From Aurantiacibacter aquimixticola (lineage in GTDB: Bacteria > Pseudomonadota > Alphaproteobacteria > Sphingomonadales > Sphingomonadaceae): a stretch of 64,000 nt of DNA. The translations under genes were made by a program, and so were the position numbers. The DNA lies in the NCBI RefSeq assembly GCF_003605475.1, contig NZ_RAHX01000001.1, forward strand, positions 620,001 to 684,000. Direction: 5' to 3'. Position 1 is the first letter of the stretch. Every line of letters begins with the position of its first letter. Shown one piece after another: positions 46,687 through 55,223 of this stretch. Below the pieces are notes generated by a model that was given only the letters and a program-made list of their open reading frames with translations, had not been told where the DNA came from and ran no database searches.

Positions 46687-46946
46687 AGCCCCAGCAGGGG
46701 ATCCAGCCGGCCTTCGCGATCGAGCGCGGCGAGATCGTCCGATCCGCCGATCGCCGTATCGTCGATAAAGATCTGCGGCACCGTCATCGCGCCGGGCTTG
46801 CGCTCGACCATTTCCGCGCGCCTCGCAGGCTCCATGCCGATATCGTATTCTGTGTACGCTACGCCCTTATCGTCGAGCAGGCGTTTCGCGCGCGAGCAAA
46901 AGCCGCACCAAGCCTTCGTGTAGATTTCGATCTTTGCTTCGCTCAC
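46683..46946 (-). CDS. grxC: glutaredoxin 3
   Basis: 87 residues from GTG 46946. Active site C14-G-F-C17 in KAWCGFCSRAK, then the cis-Pro TVPQIFID and GGSDDLAALD glutathione-binding segment, as in class I dithiol glutaredoxins. The frame is open upstream but that part overlaps the heat-shock promoter of hsp20 and is not conserved. First gene of the grxC-nitrilase-DUF1178 operon. Confidence 0.93.
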   Translation of the reverse strand: MSEAKIEIYTKAWCGFCSRAKRLLDDKGVAYTEYDIGMEPARRAEMVERKPGAMTVPQIFIDDTAIGGSDDLAALDREGRLDPLLGL

Positions 46947-46979
46947 AGCAAACCCTTGATTTTCTGCGACTCTTTCTGG

Positions 46980-47008
46980 CTTGAAAGCGTCAGGAGACAA
47001 CCCATCTT
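46980..47008 (+). promoter_or_regulatory. sigma-32 heat-shock promoter for hsp20
   Basis: CTTGAAA at 46980-46986, a 14-base spacer, and CCCATCTT at 47001-47008, which is essentially the RpoH consensus. Transcription should start near 47014, giving a leader of about 58 bases before the hsp20 ATG. Confidence 0.85.
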
Positions 47009-47013
47009 GGTTA

Positions 47014-47071
47014 CCGGATGCCGGACACCGGGTCCACTAAATTCAAATTGCTCACAGGAGGATTTGCTAAA
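47014..47071 (+). promoter_or_regulatory. ROSE-type RNA thermometer in the hsp20 leader
   Basis: The leader ends in TTGCTCACAGGAGGAT (47048-47063). It can fold so that the Shine-Dalgarno AGGAGG is masked: C-G, T-A, C-G, a G-G mismatch, T-A and T-T around an ACAG loop. This TTGCT / AGGAGG pairing with an opposed G-G is the hallmark of ROSE elements, which melt on heating. An upstream hairpin (ACCGG with CCGGGT, near 47022-47033 and onward) fits the multi-hairpin plan. The element is shorter than the classical ROSE leaders. Confidence 0.65.
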
Positions 47072-47539
47072 ATGAACCGTTTCGATCTCACTCCCTATCG
47101 CCGCTCGACCGTTGGCTTCGACCGTCTTTTCGACCTGCTCGAAAACAATGCGCGGGCCAGTTCCGGTGATAATTACCCGCCGTTCAATATCGAACGCCGC
47201 GACGAAGATGCCTACCGCATCACGATCGCCGTTGCCGGCTTCAGCCCGGCCGATCTGGACATCACCGCGCAGCAGAACCTGCTGACCGTGCAGGGGAAGA
47301 AGTGCGATGAGGCCATCGATGGCGAGATGCTGCATGTCGGCATCGCCAATCGCGGGTTCGAGCGTCGCTTCGAGCTGGCCGACTATGTCCGCGTCGAAAA
47401 CGCCGACCTCAAGGATGGCCTGCTTATCATCGACTTGGTGCGTGAAGTGCCCGACGCGATGAAGCCCAAGAAGATTAAGCTGGGCGGCAATACGCTCGAA
47501 GTGGTCGATGGCGACAAGAAGGACGCCGACGTCGCCTAA
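47072..47539 (+). CDS. small heat-shock protein Hsp20/IbpA
   Basis: 155 residues; alpha-crystallin domain chaperone holding unfolded proteins in solution. NYPPFNIERRDEDAYRITIAVAGFSPADLDI opens the domain, and the A-x-x-x-G-L/I-L motif is ENADLKDGLLIIDL near residues 110-123. ATG 47072 is preceded by AGGAGG. Heat control appears double: a sigma-32 promoter and a ROSE-type leader. It is followed by a strong GC hairpin. Confidence 0.93.
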   Translation: MNRFDLTPYRRSTVGFDRLFDLLENNARASSGDNYPPFNIERRDEDAYRITIAVAGFSPADLDITAQQNLLTVQGKKCDEAIDGEMLHVGIANRGFERRFELADYVRVENADLKDGLLIIDLVREVPDAMKPKKIKLGGNTLEVVDGDKKDADVA

Positions 47540-47579
47540 AGCGCGCGGCAAACCTTCGCAAAATTGCCGTAGAACGTAT

Positions 47580-47608
47580 GGGGGCGGGCCCGCTAAGGTC
47601 CCGCCCCC
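47580..47608 (+). terminator. GC-rich hairpin after hsp20
   Basis: A perfect 9-bp stem GGGGGCGGG / CCCGCCCCC with an 11-base loop, 40 bases after the hsp20 stop. There is no T-run after it, so it may act as an mRNA 3' stabiliser or need Rho rather than being a classical terminator. Confidence 0.5.
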
Positions 47609-47680
47609 TCGACGTTAAACGCCGACTCGCCTCAGGAATAGGCTGTCCGGGTCGCAAGAGACGGCCTGTTTCATCGGCAA

Positions 47681-47731
47681 GACCGGGCCAACCGCGCGAG
47701 GAAAACCCCTGTTATCCGCGCGTGGCCGGTC
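47681..47731. repeat. long imperfect hairpin between hsp20 and pyrG
   Basis: GACCGGGCCAACCGCGCG at 47681-47698 pairs with CGCGCGTGGCCGGTC at 47717-47731, giving about 15 bp with small bulges and an 18-base loop. No coding sequence on either strand fits the roughly 290-base gap around it, and no T-run follows. A structured RNA or a remnant repeat are both possible. Confidence 0.35.
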
Positions 47732-47830
47732 GAATTTCGTGTCGGTATCCCACCGATAGCTGCACTTCTGGCGAAGCGAGCTTGGAATCACAAGGGTTTT
47801 ATAGTCAATCCGCGCAGCGTGCGCGCGTGG

Positions 47831-49468
47831 TCAGACTAGGCGCGACTGCTTCAGAGCGGCCGCGACAAAGCCGGAAAACAGCGGGTGCGGCTCGAACGGG
47901 CGGCTCTTCAATTCAGGGTGGAATTGCACGCCGACGAACCAGGGGTGATCCGGCCGCTCAACGATCTCGGGCAGCAACCCGTCTGGCGACATGCCACTGA
48001 AAATCAGGCCGCCATCTTCCAGACGGTCGATATAGGCGGAATTCACTTCATAACGATGCCGGTGCCGCTCGGAGATCTCGTCCGCGCCGCCATAGATTCG
48101 CGAGATATGGCTATTTCCGGCCAGTTTTGCAGGATACGCGCCAAGTCGCATCGTGCCGCCGAGATCGGTTTCGGCAGAGCGTTGCTGCAAGCCCTCCTCG
48201 CTCATCCATTCGGTAATGATGCCGACCACCGGCTCCTTCGTTTCGCCGAATTCGGTGGAGGAAGCGGTGGTGACGCCATGGCTGCGCGCGCCTTCGATGC
48301 AGGCCATTTGCATGCCCAGGCAGATGCCGAAAAAGGGAACGTTGTGCTCTCTTGCAAAACGGACGCTGGCGATCTTGCCCTCGCTGCCGCGATCGCCAAA
48401 GCCTCCAGGCACCAAAATGCCATGAAGCGGCTCCAGCTCCGCGGTAATGTCGGCGTCGTCTTTCTCGAACAATTCGGCGTCGATCCAGCGGATATTGACC
48501 TTTGCCCGATTCGCCATGCCGCCATGCACCAGCGCTTCGTTAAGCGATTTGTAGGCGTCTGGCAGGCCGACATATTTGCCGACAACGCCGATCGTCACTT
48601 CGCCCTCGGGGTGTTCGTAACGGTCCACCACATCGTCCCACCGCGCCATGTCCGGCGTGTTGGACGTGCCCAGCATGCCGAAATGGCGCAGCACTTCGCT
48701 GTCGAGACCGGCATCGTGATATTGTTGCGGCACGGCATAGATGCTGGTGGCATCGAGCGCCGGGATGACCGCCTCGCGCCTTACGTTGCAGAACAGCGCG
48801 ATCTTGCGGCGCTCGCTTTCGGGCAACGGATGCTCGCAGCGACAGAGCAACACATTGGGTTGTACGCCCAGGCTGGTCAGCTCACGGACGGAATGTTGCG
48901 TGGGCTTGGTCTTCAGCTCTCCGGCAGCGGAAATGTATGGCACCAGCGTCACGTGGACGAGGCAAGTCTGCTCCGGCTCTAGCTCGTTGCGCAGCTGACG
49001 GATCGCCTCGATAAAAGGCAGGCTCTCGATATCGCCGACCGTGCCGCCGATCTCGCACAGGATGAAATCGTGATCGCCCTGATCCGCCAGTGCAAAATCC
49101 TTGATCGCGTCGGTGACATGCGGAATAACCTGCACCGTCGCTCCGAGATAGTCCCCGCGGCGTTCCTTGGCGATAATGTCGCGATAGACACGGCCCGACG
49201 TGATATTGTCGTTCTGATGCGCAGATACGCCGGTGAAGCGTTCATAATGGCCGAGATCGAGATCCGTCTCGGCCCCATCATCGGTAACGTAGACCTCGCC
49301 ATGCTGATACGGGCTCATCGTGCCCGGATCGACGTTTAGATAGGGGTCAAACTTGCGAATGCGGACTTTGTAGCCGCGCGCCTGCAACAGCGCTGCGAGC
49401 GATGCCGCCATGAGACCTTTGCCGAGCGAGGAGACCACGCCGCCGGTGATGAAAATATACCGCGCCAT
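47831..49468 (-). CDS. pyrG: CTP synthase
   Basis: 545 residues; ATP-dependent amination of UTP to CTP with glutamine. The synthetase domain opens with [21 protein letters not shown] (P-loop) and contains [38 protein letters not shown]. The glutamine amidotransferase domain has [11 protein letters not shown], the nucleophile cysteine in [11 protein letters not shown], and a C-terminal [12 protein letters not shown] with His-Glu. Normal length. It lies directly downstream of secG and tpiA on the same strand. Confidence 0.97.
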   Translation of the reverse strand: MARYIFITGGVVSSLGKGLMAASLAALLQARGYKVRIRKFDPYLNVDPGTMSPYQHGEVYVTDDGAETDLDLGHYERFTGVSAHQNDNITSGRVYRDIIAKERRGDYLGATVQVIPHVTDAIKDFALADQGDHDFILCEIGGTVGDIESLPFIEAIRQLRNELEPEQTCLVHVTLVPYISAAGELKTKPTQHSVRELTSLGVQPNVLLCRCEHPLPESERRKIALFCNVRREAVIPALDATSIYAVPQQYHDAGLDSEVLRHFGMLGTSNTPDMARWDDVVDRYEHPEGEVTIGVVGKYVGLPDAYKSLNEALVHGGMANRAKVNIRWIDAELFEKDDADITAELEPLHGILVPGGFGDRGSEGKIASVRFAREHNVPFFGICLGMQMACIEGARSHGVTTASSTEFGETKEPVVGIITEWMSEEGLQQRSAETDLGGTMRLGAYPAKLAGNSHISRIYGGADEISERHRHRYEVNSAYIDRLEDGGLIFSGMSPDGLLPEIVERPDHPWFVGVQFHPELKSRPFEPHPLFSGFVAAALKQSRLV

Positions 49469-49558
49469 GGGAGTCGGGCCTTAAGGTGCCTCGGGGATTC
49501 GGCGCAAGCGGATTGCGACGGATGTCCCCGCTTCACGCGCGATTTTTCCGTGGAAGAA

Positions 49559-49951
49559 TTACTCGGCGACGTCGGCGAGCGGATCGGCATCCGCATCGGG
49601 GATCGAATCGACGGGCGCCTCTCCGTCGAGGCCGGGATCACCCGGGATCAGCGGATCGTCACCGCCAATGTCCTGCGACGATGTCGAGCGATCAAGCGTG
49701 TCGTCGAGCGTGGTCGGGCTCGATACGTCAACGGCAAGCGCAGCAAGGACGATGGCCAAGGCCACGAACAGGATCGCGGACCACTTCGTCGCGCGGGTCA
49801 GGAAGTCCGCCGCGCCGCGCGCCGACATCAAACCGCCGGGGCTCCCCCCGCCGCCGATACCAAGGCCGCCACCTTCGGAGCGCTGCATGAGCACCAGGAT
49901 GACGAGCGTTGCGGCCACGATGGCCTGAATGACGATGAGAAAGGTGAACAT
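49559..49951 (-). CDS. secG: preprotein translocase subunit SecG
   Basis: 130 residues from ATG 49951. Two membrane helices (about 2-22 and 56-75) flank the conserved SEGGGLGIGGGGSPGGLMSARGAADFLTR loop of SecG. A long acidic Asp/Pro tail follows, as in many Alphaproteobacteria. It assists SecYE in protein export. Situated between tpiA and pyrG, a common order in this class. Confidence 0.92.
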   Translation of the reverse strand: MFTFLIVIQAIVAATLVILVLMQRSEGGGLGIGGGGSPGGLMSARGAADFLTRATKWSAILFVALAIVLAALAVDVSSPTTLDDTLDRSTSSQDIGGDDPLIPGDPGLDGEAPVDSIPDADADPLADVAE

Positions 49952-50013
49952 GGTGCCTGGTCTGTCTGCTGTGCTGCCGCGCATTTAGGCGGACCGCGCC
50001 GCCCCCGCAAGGC

Positions 50014-50769
50014 CTAGTCCGCGCGTTCTGCTGCGGCGACGATGATGCCGAGGAAGCTCTCCGCCGTCAGGCTCGCGCCGCCGACGAGCGCGCCGCCCAC
50101 TTCATCCGCAGCCAGCAATTCGGCGGCGTTGTCCGGATTGACCGATCCGCCATACAGAATACGAACTTCGCTGCCCGCCTCGCCATAGATTTCCACAAGC
50201 TTGGAGCGGATGTGGCTGTGCATCGCAGCGATATCGTCCGGCGTCGGCGTGCGGCCGGTACCGATGGCCCAGACAGGCTCATACGCGACGGTCACCTTAT
50301 CGGCTACATCGTCACCCGTGGGGAGAGAGCCCTGCAACTGGCCCGAGACGACGTCCTGCGCCTTGCCCGCATCGCGCTCCGCCTCCGTTTCGCCGACGCA
50401 GACAATGGCGGTCATTCCGGCGTCGAGCACCGCGTGTGCCTTTTCCTTCACCAGCGCATCCGTTTCCCCGTGGTTGGCACGGCGTTCGCTGTGACCGACG
50501 ATGGTGAAAGTGGCGCCGGCGTCCTTGGCCATTGCCGCGGAAATGTCGCCCGTATGCGCCCCGCCATCGGCTGGATGGCAATCCTGCGCTCCGATAGCGA
50601 TCAGTTCCGCTTCCTTGCGCGTTGCGTGAATCAGCGTGAAGGGCGGCGCGATGGCAACCTCCACCTTGATCAGCCGCTCCGCCGCGCGATCGATAGCGCG
50701 TGCTTCGGACAGCATGGCCCGCGTGCCGTGCATCTTCCAGTTCCCGACGATGTAAGGACGAGCGCTCAT
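50014..50769 (-). CDS. tpiA: triosephosphate isomerase
   Basis: 251 residues; interconverts dihydroxyacetone phosphate and glyceraldehyde 3-phosphate. Active-site residues are visible: Lys in VGNWKMHG, His in TIVGHSERR, Glu in VAYEPVWAIGTGRTPT (loop 6), and the phosphate-binding ILYGGSV and GGALVGGASL near the end. Length is standard. It is divergent from the PpiD-like gene, with about 220 bases between. Confidence 0.97.
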   Translation of the reverse strand: MSARPYIVGNWKMHGTRAMLSEARAIDRAAERLIKVEVAIAPPFTLIHATRKEAELIAIGAQDCHPADGGAHTGDISAAMAKDAGATFTIVGHSERRANHGETDALVKEKAHAVLDAGMTAIVCVGETEAERDAGKAQDVVSGQLQGSLPTGDDVADKVTVAYEPVWAIGTGRTPTPDDIAAMHSHIRSKLVEIYGEAGSEVRILYGGSVNPDNAAELLAADEVGGALVGGASLTAESFLGIIVAAAERAD

Positions 50770-50990
50770 CGAATTTCCCGTAAATCAAACACCTTGGAAC
50801 CGGTGGCAGTCATCGGCCAGGTGAAAAGAGCCCTGCCCGCTAAAGCCCGCCATGCCGCTTGTCAAAGCCGCTTTTGCTCATTGCGGGAAAGCCATCGCGC
50901 CCTGTTGCGGCAAGGTCGCAGGCGAGATAAAGCGCGGCCTCGTCGACGACCATACGGCCAATCGGCCAAGCCAGAATTGATCCAGAGCGC

Positions 50991-52925
50991 ATGATCCACT
51001 TATTCCGCAATTTCTTCCAGTCAAAGCTGGGCATTCCCATCACTCTGGCTTTTCTCGGCCTGATCGCAATCGCCTTTGCCGCCGGGGATATGAGCAACAG
51101 CAGTGTTTTCGGCGGTGTCGCCGGTGGCGATCGCGTTGCCGTGGTAGGAGATCGGCGTATCTCCACGGCTGATCTCAATCAGAACGTCACCAGCGCCGTA
51201 CAGGAAGCACGCCAGCAGAACCCGACGATCTCGATGGAAGCATTCGTGGCGCAGGGCGGTTTTGACGAAGTGCTCGATTCCATGATCAGCCGCGCGGCGA
51301 TTGCCGAATTTGCGCGGATGCTGGGCCTTCGCGCCGGGTCTCGCCTGGTCGATAGCGAGATCGTCAATTCTCCAGGCTTCCGAGGCGTGAACGGCGAATT
51401 CGATCGCGAAGCATTTCTGCTGACGCTTCGCGAGCGCGGCTTGACGGAATCCACCGTGCGTGACGATATCGCGATGAGCCTTCTCGCGCGCCAGTTGGTG
51501 GTGCCCATCACTTTCGGCGCCGGCCTGCCGGAAAGCATGGCGAAGACATATGCTGAACAGCGCAACGATACGCGCAGCGGCACTGCGGCGGTGTTCCCGG
51601 CCTCCGCTTTCGCACCCGAAGGCGATCCCAGCACAGAGCAGCTGCAAAGCTACTATCAGGAAAACCGCGCGCGCTATATTCGGCCGGAGCGGCGCACGAT
51701 CCGCTACGCCTCTTTCACGGCAGAGAATCTCGGAGATCTGCCACCTGTCACCGATGCGCAGATCGCCGCGCGGTACGAGGCGGACAGCGTCCTGTATCAA
51801 GCGACCGAGCGGCGAACGCTGACCCAGCTCGTGGTCCTGACCGAAGCGGCGGCGCAGGCGGTCATCAATGAAGTGAATGCGGGCACTTCGCTGGAAGCGT
51901 CCGCGCAATCCAAGCAGCTCGATACGACGACGATCGAGAGCGTGGAGCGGCCCGATTATGGCAGCACGGCTTCGCAAGCCGTGGCCCAGGCCGCATTCCG
52001 TGCCGGTGAGGGCGACCTGGCCGGACCGGTGCGCGGATCGCTCGGCTGGTATGTCGTGCGGGTGGACAATGTGGCGCAGATCCCTGCGCGCTCGCTGGCC
52101 GAGGCGCGCGATGAAATTCGCGAGACGCTGGAAGCCGAACGCCAGCAGGAGGCGCTGCAGGAATTGACCGAGCGTCTGGATGAGCAGTTCCAGCGCGGAA
52201 GATCTCTCACCGAAGCAGCCGAAGAGCTCGACATCGAAGTGTCGACCACGCCGCCACTGCTCGCCGATGGGCGCGTATACGGTCAGCCCGGTCAAGCGCC
52301 GCCGCAGCTTGCCCGCGTCGTGGATTTCGCATTCGACCTCGATGAACGCAGTGCCCAGATCACCGATCTGGTGCCGGGCCAGGTGTTCCTCATTTTCGAC
52401 GTGGACGATATCGCGCCCAGCGCCGCCGCACCGCTTGCGGAGATACGCGAGCAAGTCGTCGCCCAGTGGCGCCGCGACCAGGGCATGCAGGCCGCCGGAC
52501 GTGCAGCCGCGCGTGTGCTGGAACGCGTGGAGGGTGGCGCGTCCTTCGCGCAGGCCGTCGGGGCCGAAGACGTGTCTCTCCCCGCGCCGCGCCCGCTCAA
52601 TCTCTCGCGTCAGGACCTCGCCCAGCAAGGCGAAGTCACGCGCGCGACCATCCTTTTCTTCTCCATGGCCGAAGGCACGACCAAGCGCGTCGAAGTGCCC
52701 GAAGCCGATCGCTGGTTCGTCGTTCAGCTGGACGAAATCGAAACGCGCGAGCTCGCTGCCGACAGTCCCGAGGTGCAGGGCGTGATAGCGCAATTCGGCC
52801 AGATCCTGGGCGAAGAATATGTCGCGCAATTCGTTGCTGCCGCTGAAAACTCGCTCGAGGTGGAGCGGAACGAAGACGGTATCGAGGCAGTGCGCCAGCA
52901 GCTGCTCGGCACCAATCGGCGCTAA
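50991..52925 (+). CDS. PpiD-like membrane-anchored peptidyl-prolyl isomerase/chaperone
   Basis: 644 residues. One N-terminal membrane helix (FRNFFQSKLGIPITLAFLGLIAIAFAAG), a SurA-like chaperone region (about 40-230), and a parvulin-like segment (about 270-380; AFRAGEGDLAGPVRGSLGWYVVRVD). The C-terminal region is another SurA-like part. It acts at the periplasmic face, helping newly secreted proteins fold near SecYEG. It is the first gene of the cluster that runs into trpE; the trpE reading frame overlaps its end or starts directly after it. Confidence 0.88.
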   Translation: MIHLFRNFFQSKLGIPITLAFLGLIAIAFAAGDMSNSSVFGGVAGGDRVAVVGDRRISTADLNQNVTSAVQEARQQNPTISMEAFVAQGGFDEVLDSMISRAAIAEFARMLGLRAGSRLVDSEIVNSPGFRGVNGEFDREAFLLTLRERGLTESTVRDDIAMSLLARQLVVPITFGAGLPESMAKTYAEQRNDTRSGTAAVFPASAFAPEGDPSTEQLQSYYQENRARYIRPERRTIRYASFTAENLGDLPPVTDAQIAARYEADSVLYQATERRTLTQLVVLTEAAAQAVINEVNAGTSLEASAQSKQLDTTTIESVERPDYGSTASQAVAQAAFRAGEGDLAGPVRGSLGWYVVRVDNVAQIPARSLAEARDEIRETLEAERQQEALQELTERLDEQFQRGRSLTEAAEELDIEVSTTPPLLADGRVYGQPGQAPPQLARVVDFAFDLDERSAQITDLVPGQVFLIFDVDDIAPSAAAPLAEIREQVVAQWRRDQGMQAAGRAAARVLERVEGGASFAQAVGAEDVSLPAPRPLNLSRQDLAQQGEVTRATILFFSMAEGTTKRVEVPEADRWFVVQLDEIETRELAADSPEVQGVIAQFGQILGEEYVAQFVAAAENSLEVERNEDGIEAVRQQLLGTNRR

Positions 52926-54450
52926 GGACGCAGAGGCGCTGGGCGCTCCGGTCAACCATCGCGAGGAAGCCCTCGCTGCGCTGGAGGCAGAGCGTAACAC
53001 GCTCGTCTGGCGGCGGGTGGTGGCGGACACCGAGACACCGGTCGGCGCAGCGCTCAAGCTGATGGAGGACGGACGCGGCGATTTCCTGCTCGAGTCCGTC
53101 GAAGGCGGCGAAGTTCGCGGACGCTATTCGCTGCTGGGCCTGGACCCTGATCTGCTATTTCGCGCTACGGGCGAGCGCGCCGAGGTCAACCGCACATGGC
53201 GTCACGACCGCGAGGCTTTCGAACCGCTCGAGGGCGATGCGCTGTCGCAACTGCGCGCGCTGGCGGAAAGCTGCCGCATCGACGTGCCGCCTACGCTGCC
53301 CCCTGCCCTCGCCTGTCTCGTCGGCTATTTCGGATATGAGACGATCGGGCTCGTCGAGAAACTTCCGCGCGCACTGCAAAGCGATCTCGCCGTGCCGGAC
53401 ATGCTCTTCGCCCGCCCGGCGCTGGTATTAATCTTCGACCGGCTGACCGACGGACTATATATCATCGCGCCGCTCTGGGCCGAGGGCGCGAACCCGGCAT
53501 CGCAGATCGAACGCGCAAGCGAGCGCATCGACGAGGCGCTGCGCAAATTGGCTGAGCGCGTGCCGGACACGGCGCGGCTCGCCGATCTGCCGGAAGCGGA
53601 CTTGTCGCCAGTACTTTCGGAAAGCGATTATCGCGACATGGTGCTGCGCGCGAAGGACTATATAACCGCCGGCGACATCTTCCAGGTTGTGCTGGCGCAG
53701 CGCTTCACCTGTCCTTTTCCCTTGCCGCCGTTCGCGCTTTACCGTGCACTGCGGCGAGTAAATCCCTCGCCCTTCCTTTATTTTCTCGACATGCCGGGCT
53801 TCGCGGTCGTCGGCTCTTCGCCGGAAATCCTCGTTCGCGTAAGGGACGGCGAGGTCACCATCCGTCCCATTGCCGGCACCCGCCCGCGCGGCCTTTCCGA
53901 GAGCGAGGATCGCGCCAACGAAGCCAGCCTGCTGGCCGATGCGAAGGAGCGCGCCGAGCACCTGATGCTGCTCGACCTCGGACGCAACGATGTCGGGCGC
54001 GTGGCCAGCGAAGGCAGCGTGGAGGTGACCGACAGCTTCACCATCGAACGCTACAGCCATGTCATGCACATCGTCAGCAATGTCGTGGGCCGGTTGGCAG
54101 GCGACAAGGACGCGCTAGACGCCATGTTTGCGGGCTTTCCCGCAGGCACGGTGAGCGGCGCGCCGAAAATCCGTGCTTGCGAGATCATCGCCGAGCTCGA
54201 ACCCGAAACGCGCGGCGCCTATGCCGGCGGCGTCGGCTATTTCGCGCCCGATGGCTCGGTCGACAGCTGCATCGTCCTGCGCACGGCGGTGGTGAAGGAC
54301 GGCGTGATGCACGTCCAGGCGGGCGCAGGCATTGTCGCCGATAGCGATCCCGAATACGAAGCCGCCGAATGCCGCCACAAGGCTGGTGCCTTGCTCGCCG
54401 CTGCACGTGAGGCGATCGGCCTCGCAAGTGAAGCGGAGTTTGGCCAGTGA
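52819..54450 (+). CDS. trpE: anthranilate synthase component I (start unresolved)
   Basis: Chorismate-using subunit of anthranilate synthase. Family text begins around NTLVWRRVVADTETPVGAALKLM and continues through LLESVEGGEVRGRYSLLG (tryptophan feedback site), IFQVVLAQRF, NPSPFLYFLD, PIAGTRPRG and GTVSGAPKIRACEII. The widest frame starts at ATG 52819, inside the PpiD-like gene, giving 543 residues whose first 35 are not family-like. No ATG, GTG or TTG occurs between 52837 and 53016; CTG at 52939, 10 bases after AAGGA, or GTG 53017 are the alternatives. Confidence 0.93.
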   Translation: MSRNSLLPLKTRSRWSGTKTVSRQCASSCSAPIGAKDAEALGAPVNHREEALAALEAERNTLVWRRVVADTETPVGAALKLMEDGRGDFLLESVEGGEVRGRYSLLGLDPDLLFRATGERAEVNRTWRHDREAFEPLEGDALSQLRALAESCRIDVPPTLPPALACLVGYFGYETIGLVEKLPRALQSDLAVPDMLFARPALVLIFDRLTDGLYIIAPLWAEGANPASQIERASERIDEALRKLAERVPDTARLADLPEADLSPVLSESDYRDMVLRAKDYITAGDIFQVVLAQRFTCPFPLPPFALYRALRRVNPSPFLYFLDMPGFAVVGSSPEILVRVRDGEVTIRPIAGTRPRGLSESEDRANEASLLADAKERAEHLMLLDLGRNDVGRVASEGSVEVTDSFTIERYSHVMHIVSNVVGRLAGDKDALDAMFAGFPAGTVSGAPKIRACEIIAELEPETRGAYAGGVGYFAPDGSVDSCIVLRTAVVKDGVMHVQAGAGIVADSDPEYEAAECRHKAGALLAAAREAIGLASEAEFGQ

Positions 54451-55223
54451 GGCGGGCGCTAGCTCTTGTCGCGTGTCTCACCCTCACCGCATGCGAACTG
54501 CATTTCGAGGGCGAACAGCCGGAAGAGTTCGTCTCGATCTGTGAACCGGTGCTATTCGAGGATACGCCGCTCACCCACTGCACCGCCGATCCGGCAGAGC
54601 ACACCGTTTCCACCGATCTTTCGCCGGAAGGTGAGGATGCGCCCTATCGTAGCTTGCGCGCATTCTCGCGGCAGCCGCACGAGAACGGCGTGGTCGTGCT
54701 GGCGATGAATGCAGGCATGTATGACGGCGAAGGACAGCCTGTCGGCTATTATGTCGAAGGCGGGCGGCGGCTCATGCCGCTCAATCAGAATGACGGACCC
54801 GGCAATTTTCATCTGTTGCCGAATGGCGTGTTCTTCGGAGAGCCGGAGGGGCCGTGGCGCGTGCTCGAAACCGAGGCGTTTGCCTATGCGGTCGAGGATC
54901 GTCCCGATTTTGCAACGCAGTCCGGGCCGATGCTGGTAATCGATGGAGAGCTTCATCCCGATTTAGATCCCGATGGCGACAGCCGTAAAATCCGCAACGG
55001 TGTTGGCGTGGACGCATCGGGCCGGGCGCATTTCCTCATCAGCGAGGCGCCGGTCAGCTTCGGCAAATTTGCTCGCTATTACCGGGATGTCCTCAATGTC
55101 GATAACGCTCTGTTCCTGGACGGTAGCGTGTCGCAAATATGGGATCCGGCGCGCGAAAGACTGGACGCAGGCCCGAAGATAGGTCCGCTATTGGTGGTCC
55201 GCATGAAGGACGATGAAAAATGA
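54447..55223 (+). CDS. phosphodiester glycosidase (NAGPA-domain) lipoprotein
   Basis: 258 residues, GTG start overlapping the trpE stop. Lipoprotein-like signal with LTAC at Cys16. The body has VVVLAMNAGMYDGEGQPVGYYVEGG, GNFHLLPNGVFF, TQSGPMLVIDGELHP, RNGVGVDASGRAHFLIS and DNALFLDGSVSQIW, which match the NAGPA-type phosphodiester glycosidase domain. Known relatives uncover mannose 6-phosphate or act on envelope polymers; the bacterial substrate here is unknown. It is translationally coupled into the trp cluster with no evident metabolic link. Confidence 0.75.
   Translation: MRRALALVACLTLTACELHFEGEQPEEFVSICEPVLFEDTPLTHCTADPAEHTVSTDLSPEGEDAPYRSLRAFSRQPHENGVVVLAMNAGMYDGEGQPVGYYVEGGRRLMPLNQNDGPGNFHLLPNGVFFGEPEGPWRVLETEAFAYAVEDRPDFATQSGPMLVIDGELHPDLDPDGDSRKIRNGVGVDASGRAHFLISEAPVSFGKFARYYRDVLNVDNALFLDGSVSQIWDPARERLDAGPKIGPLLVVRMKDDEK

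Noticed and set aside
47831..47960. Continuation of a plus-strand frame from about 47578 across the pyrG 3' end.
   Set aside because: No start context or domain; pyrG on the minus strand ends with a clear family C-terminus.
51021..53057. A 678-codon open frame on the minus strand opposite the PpiD-like gene.
   Set aside because: Arginine- and histidine-rich translation without motifs; the opposite strand carries a clear membrane anchor and foldase domains.
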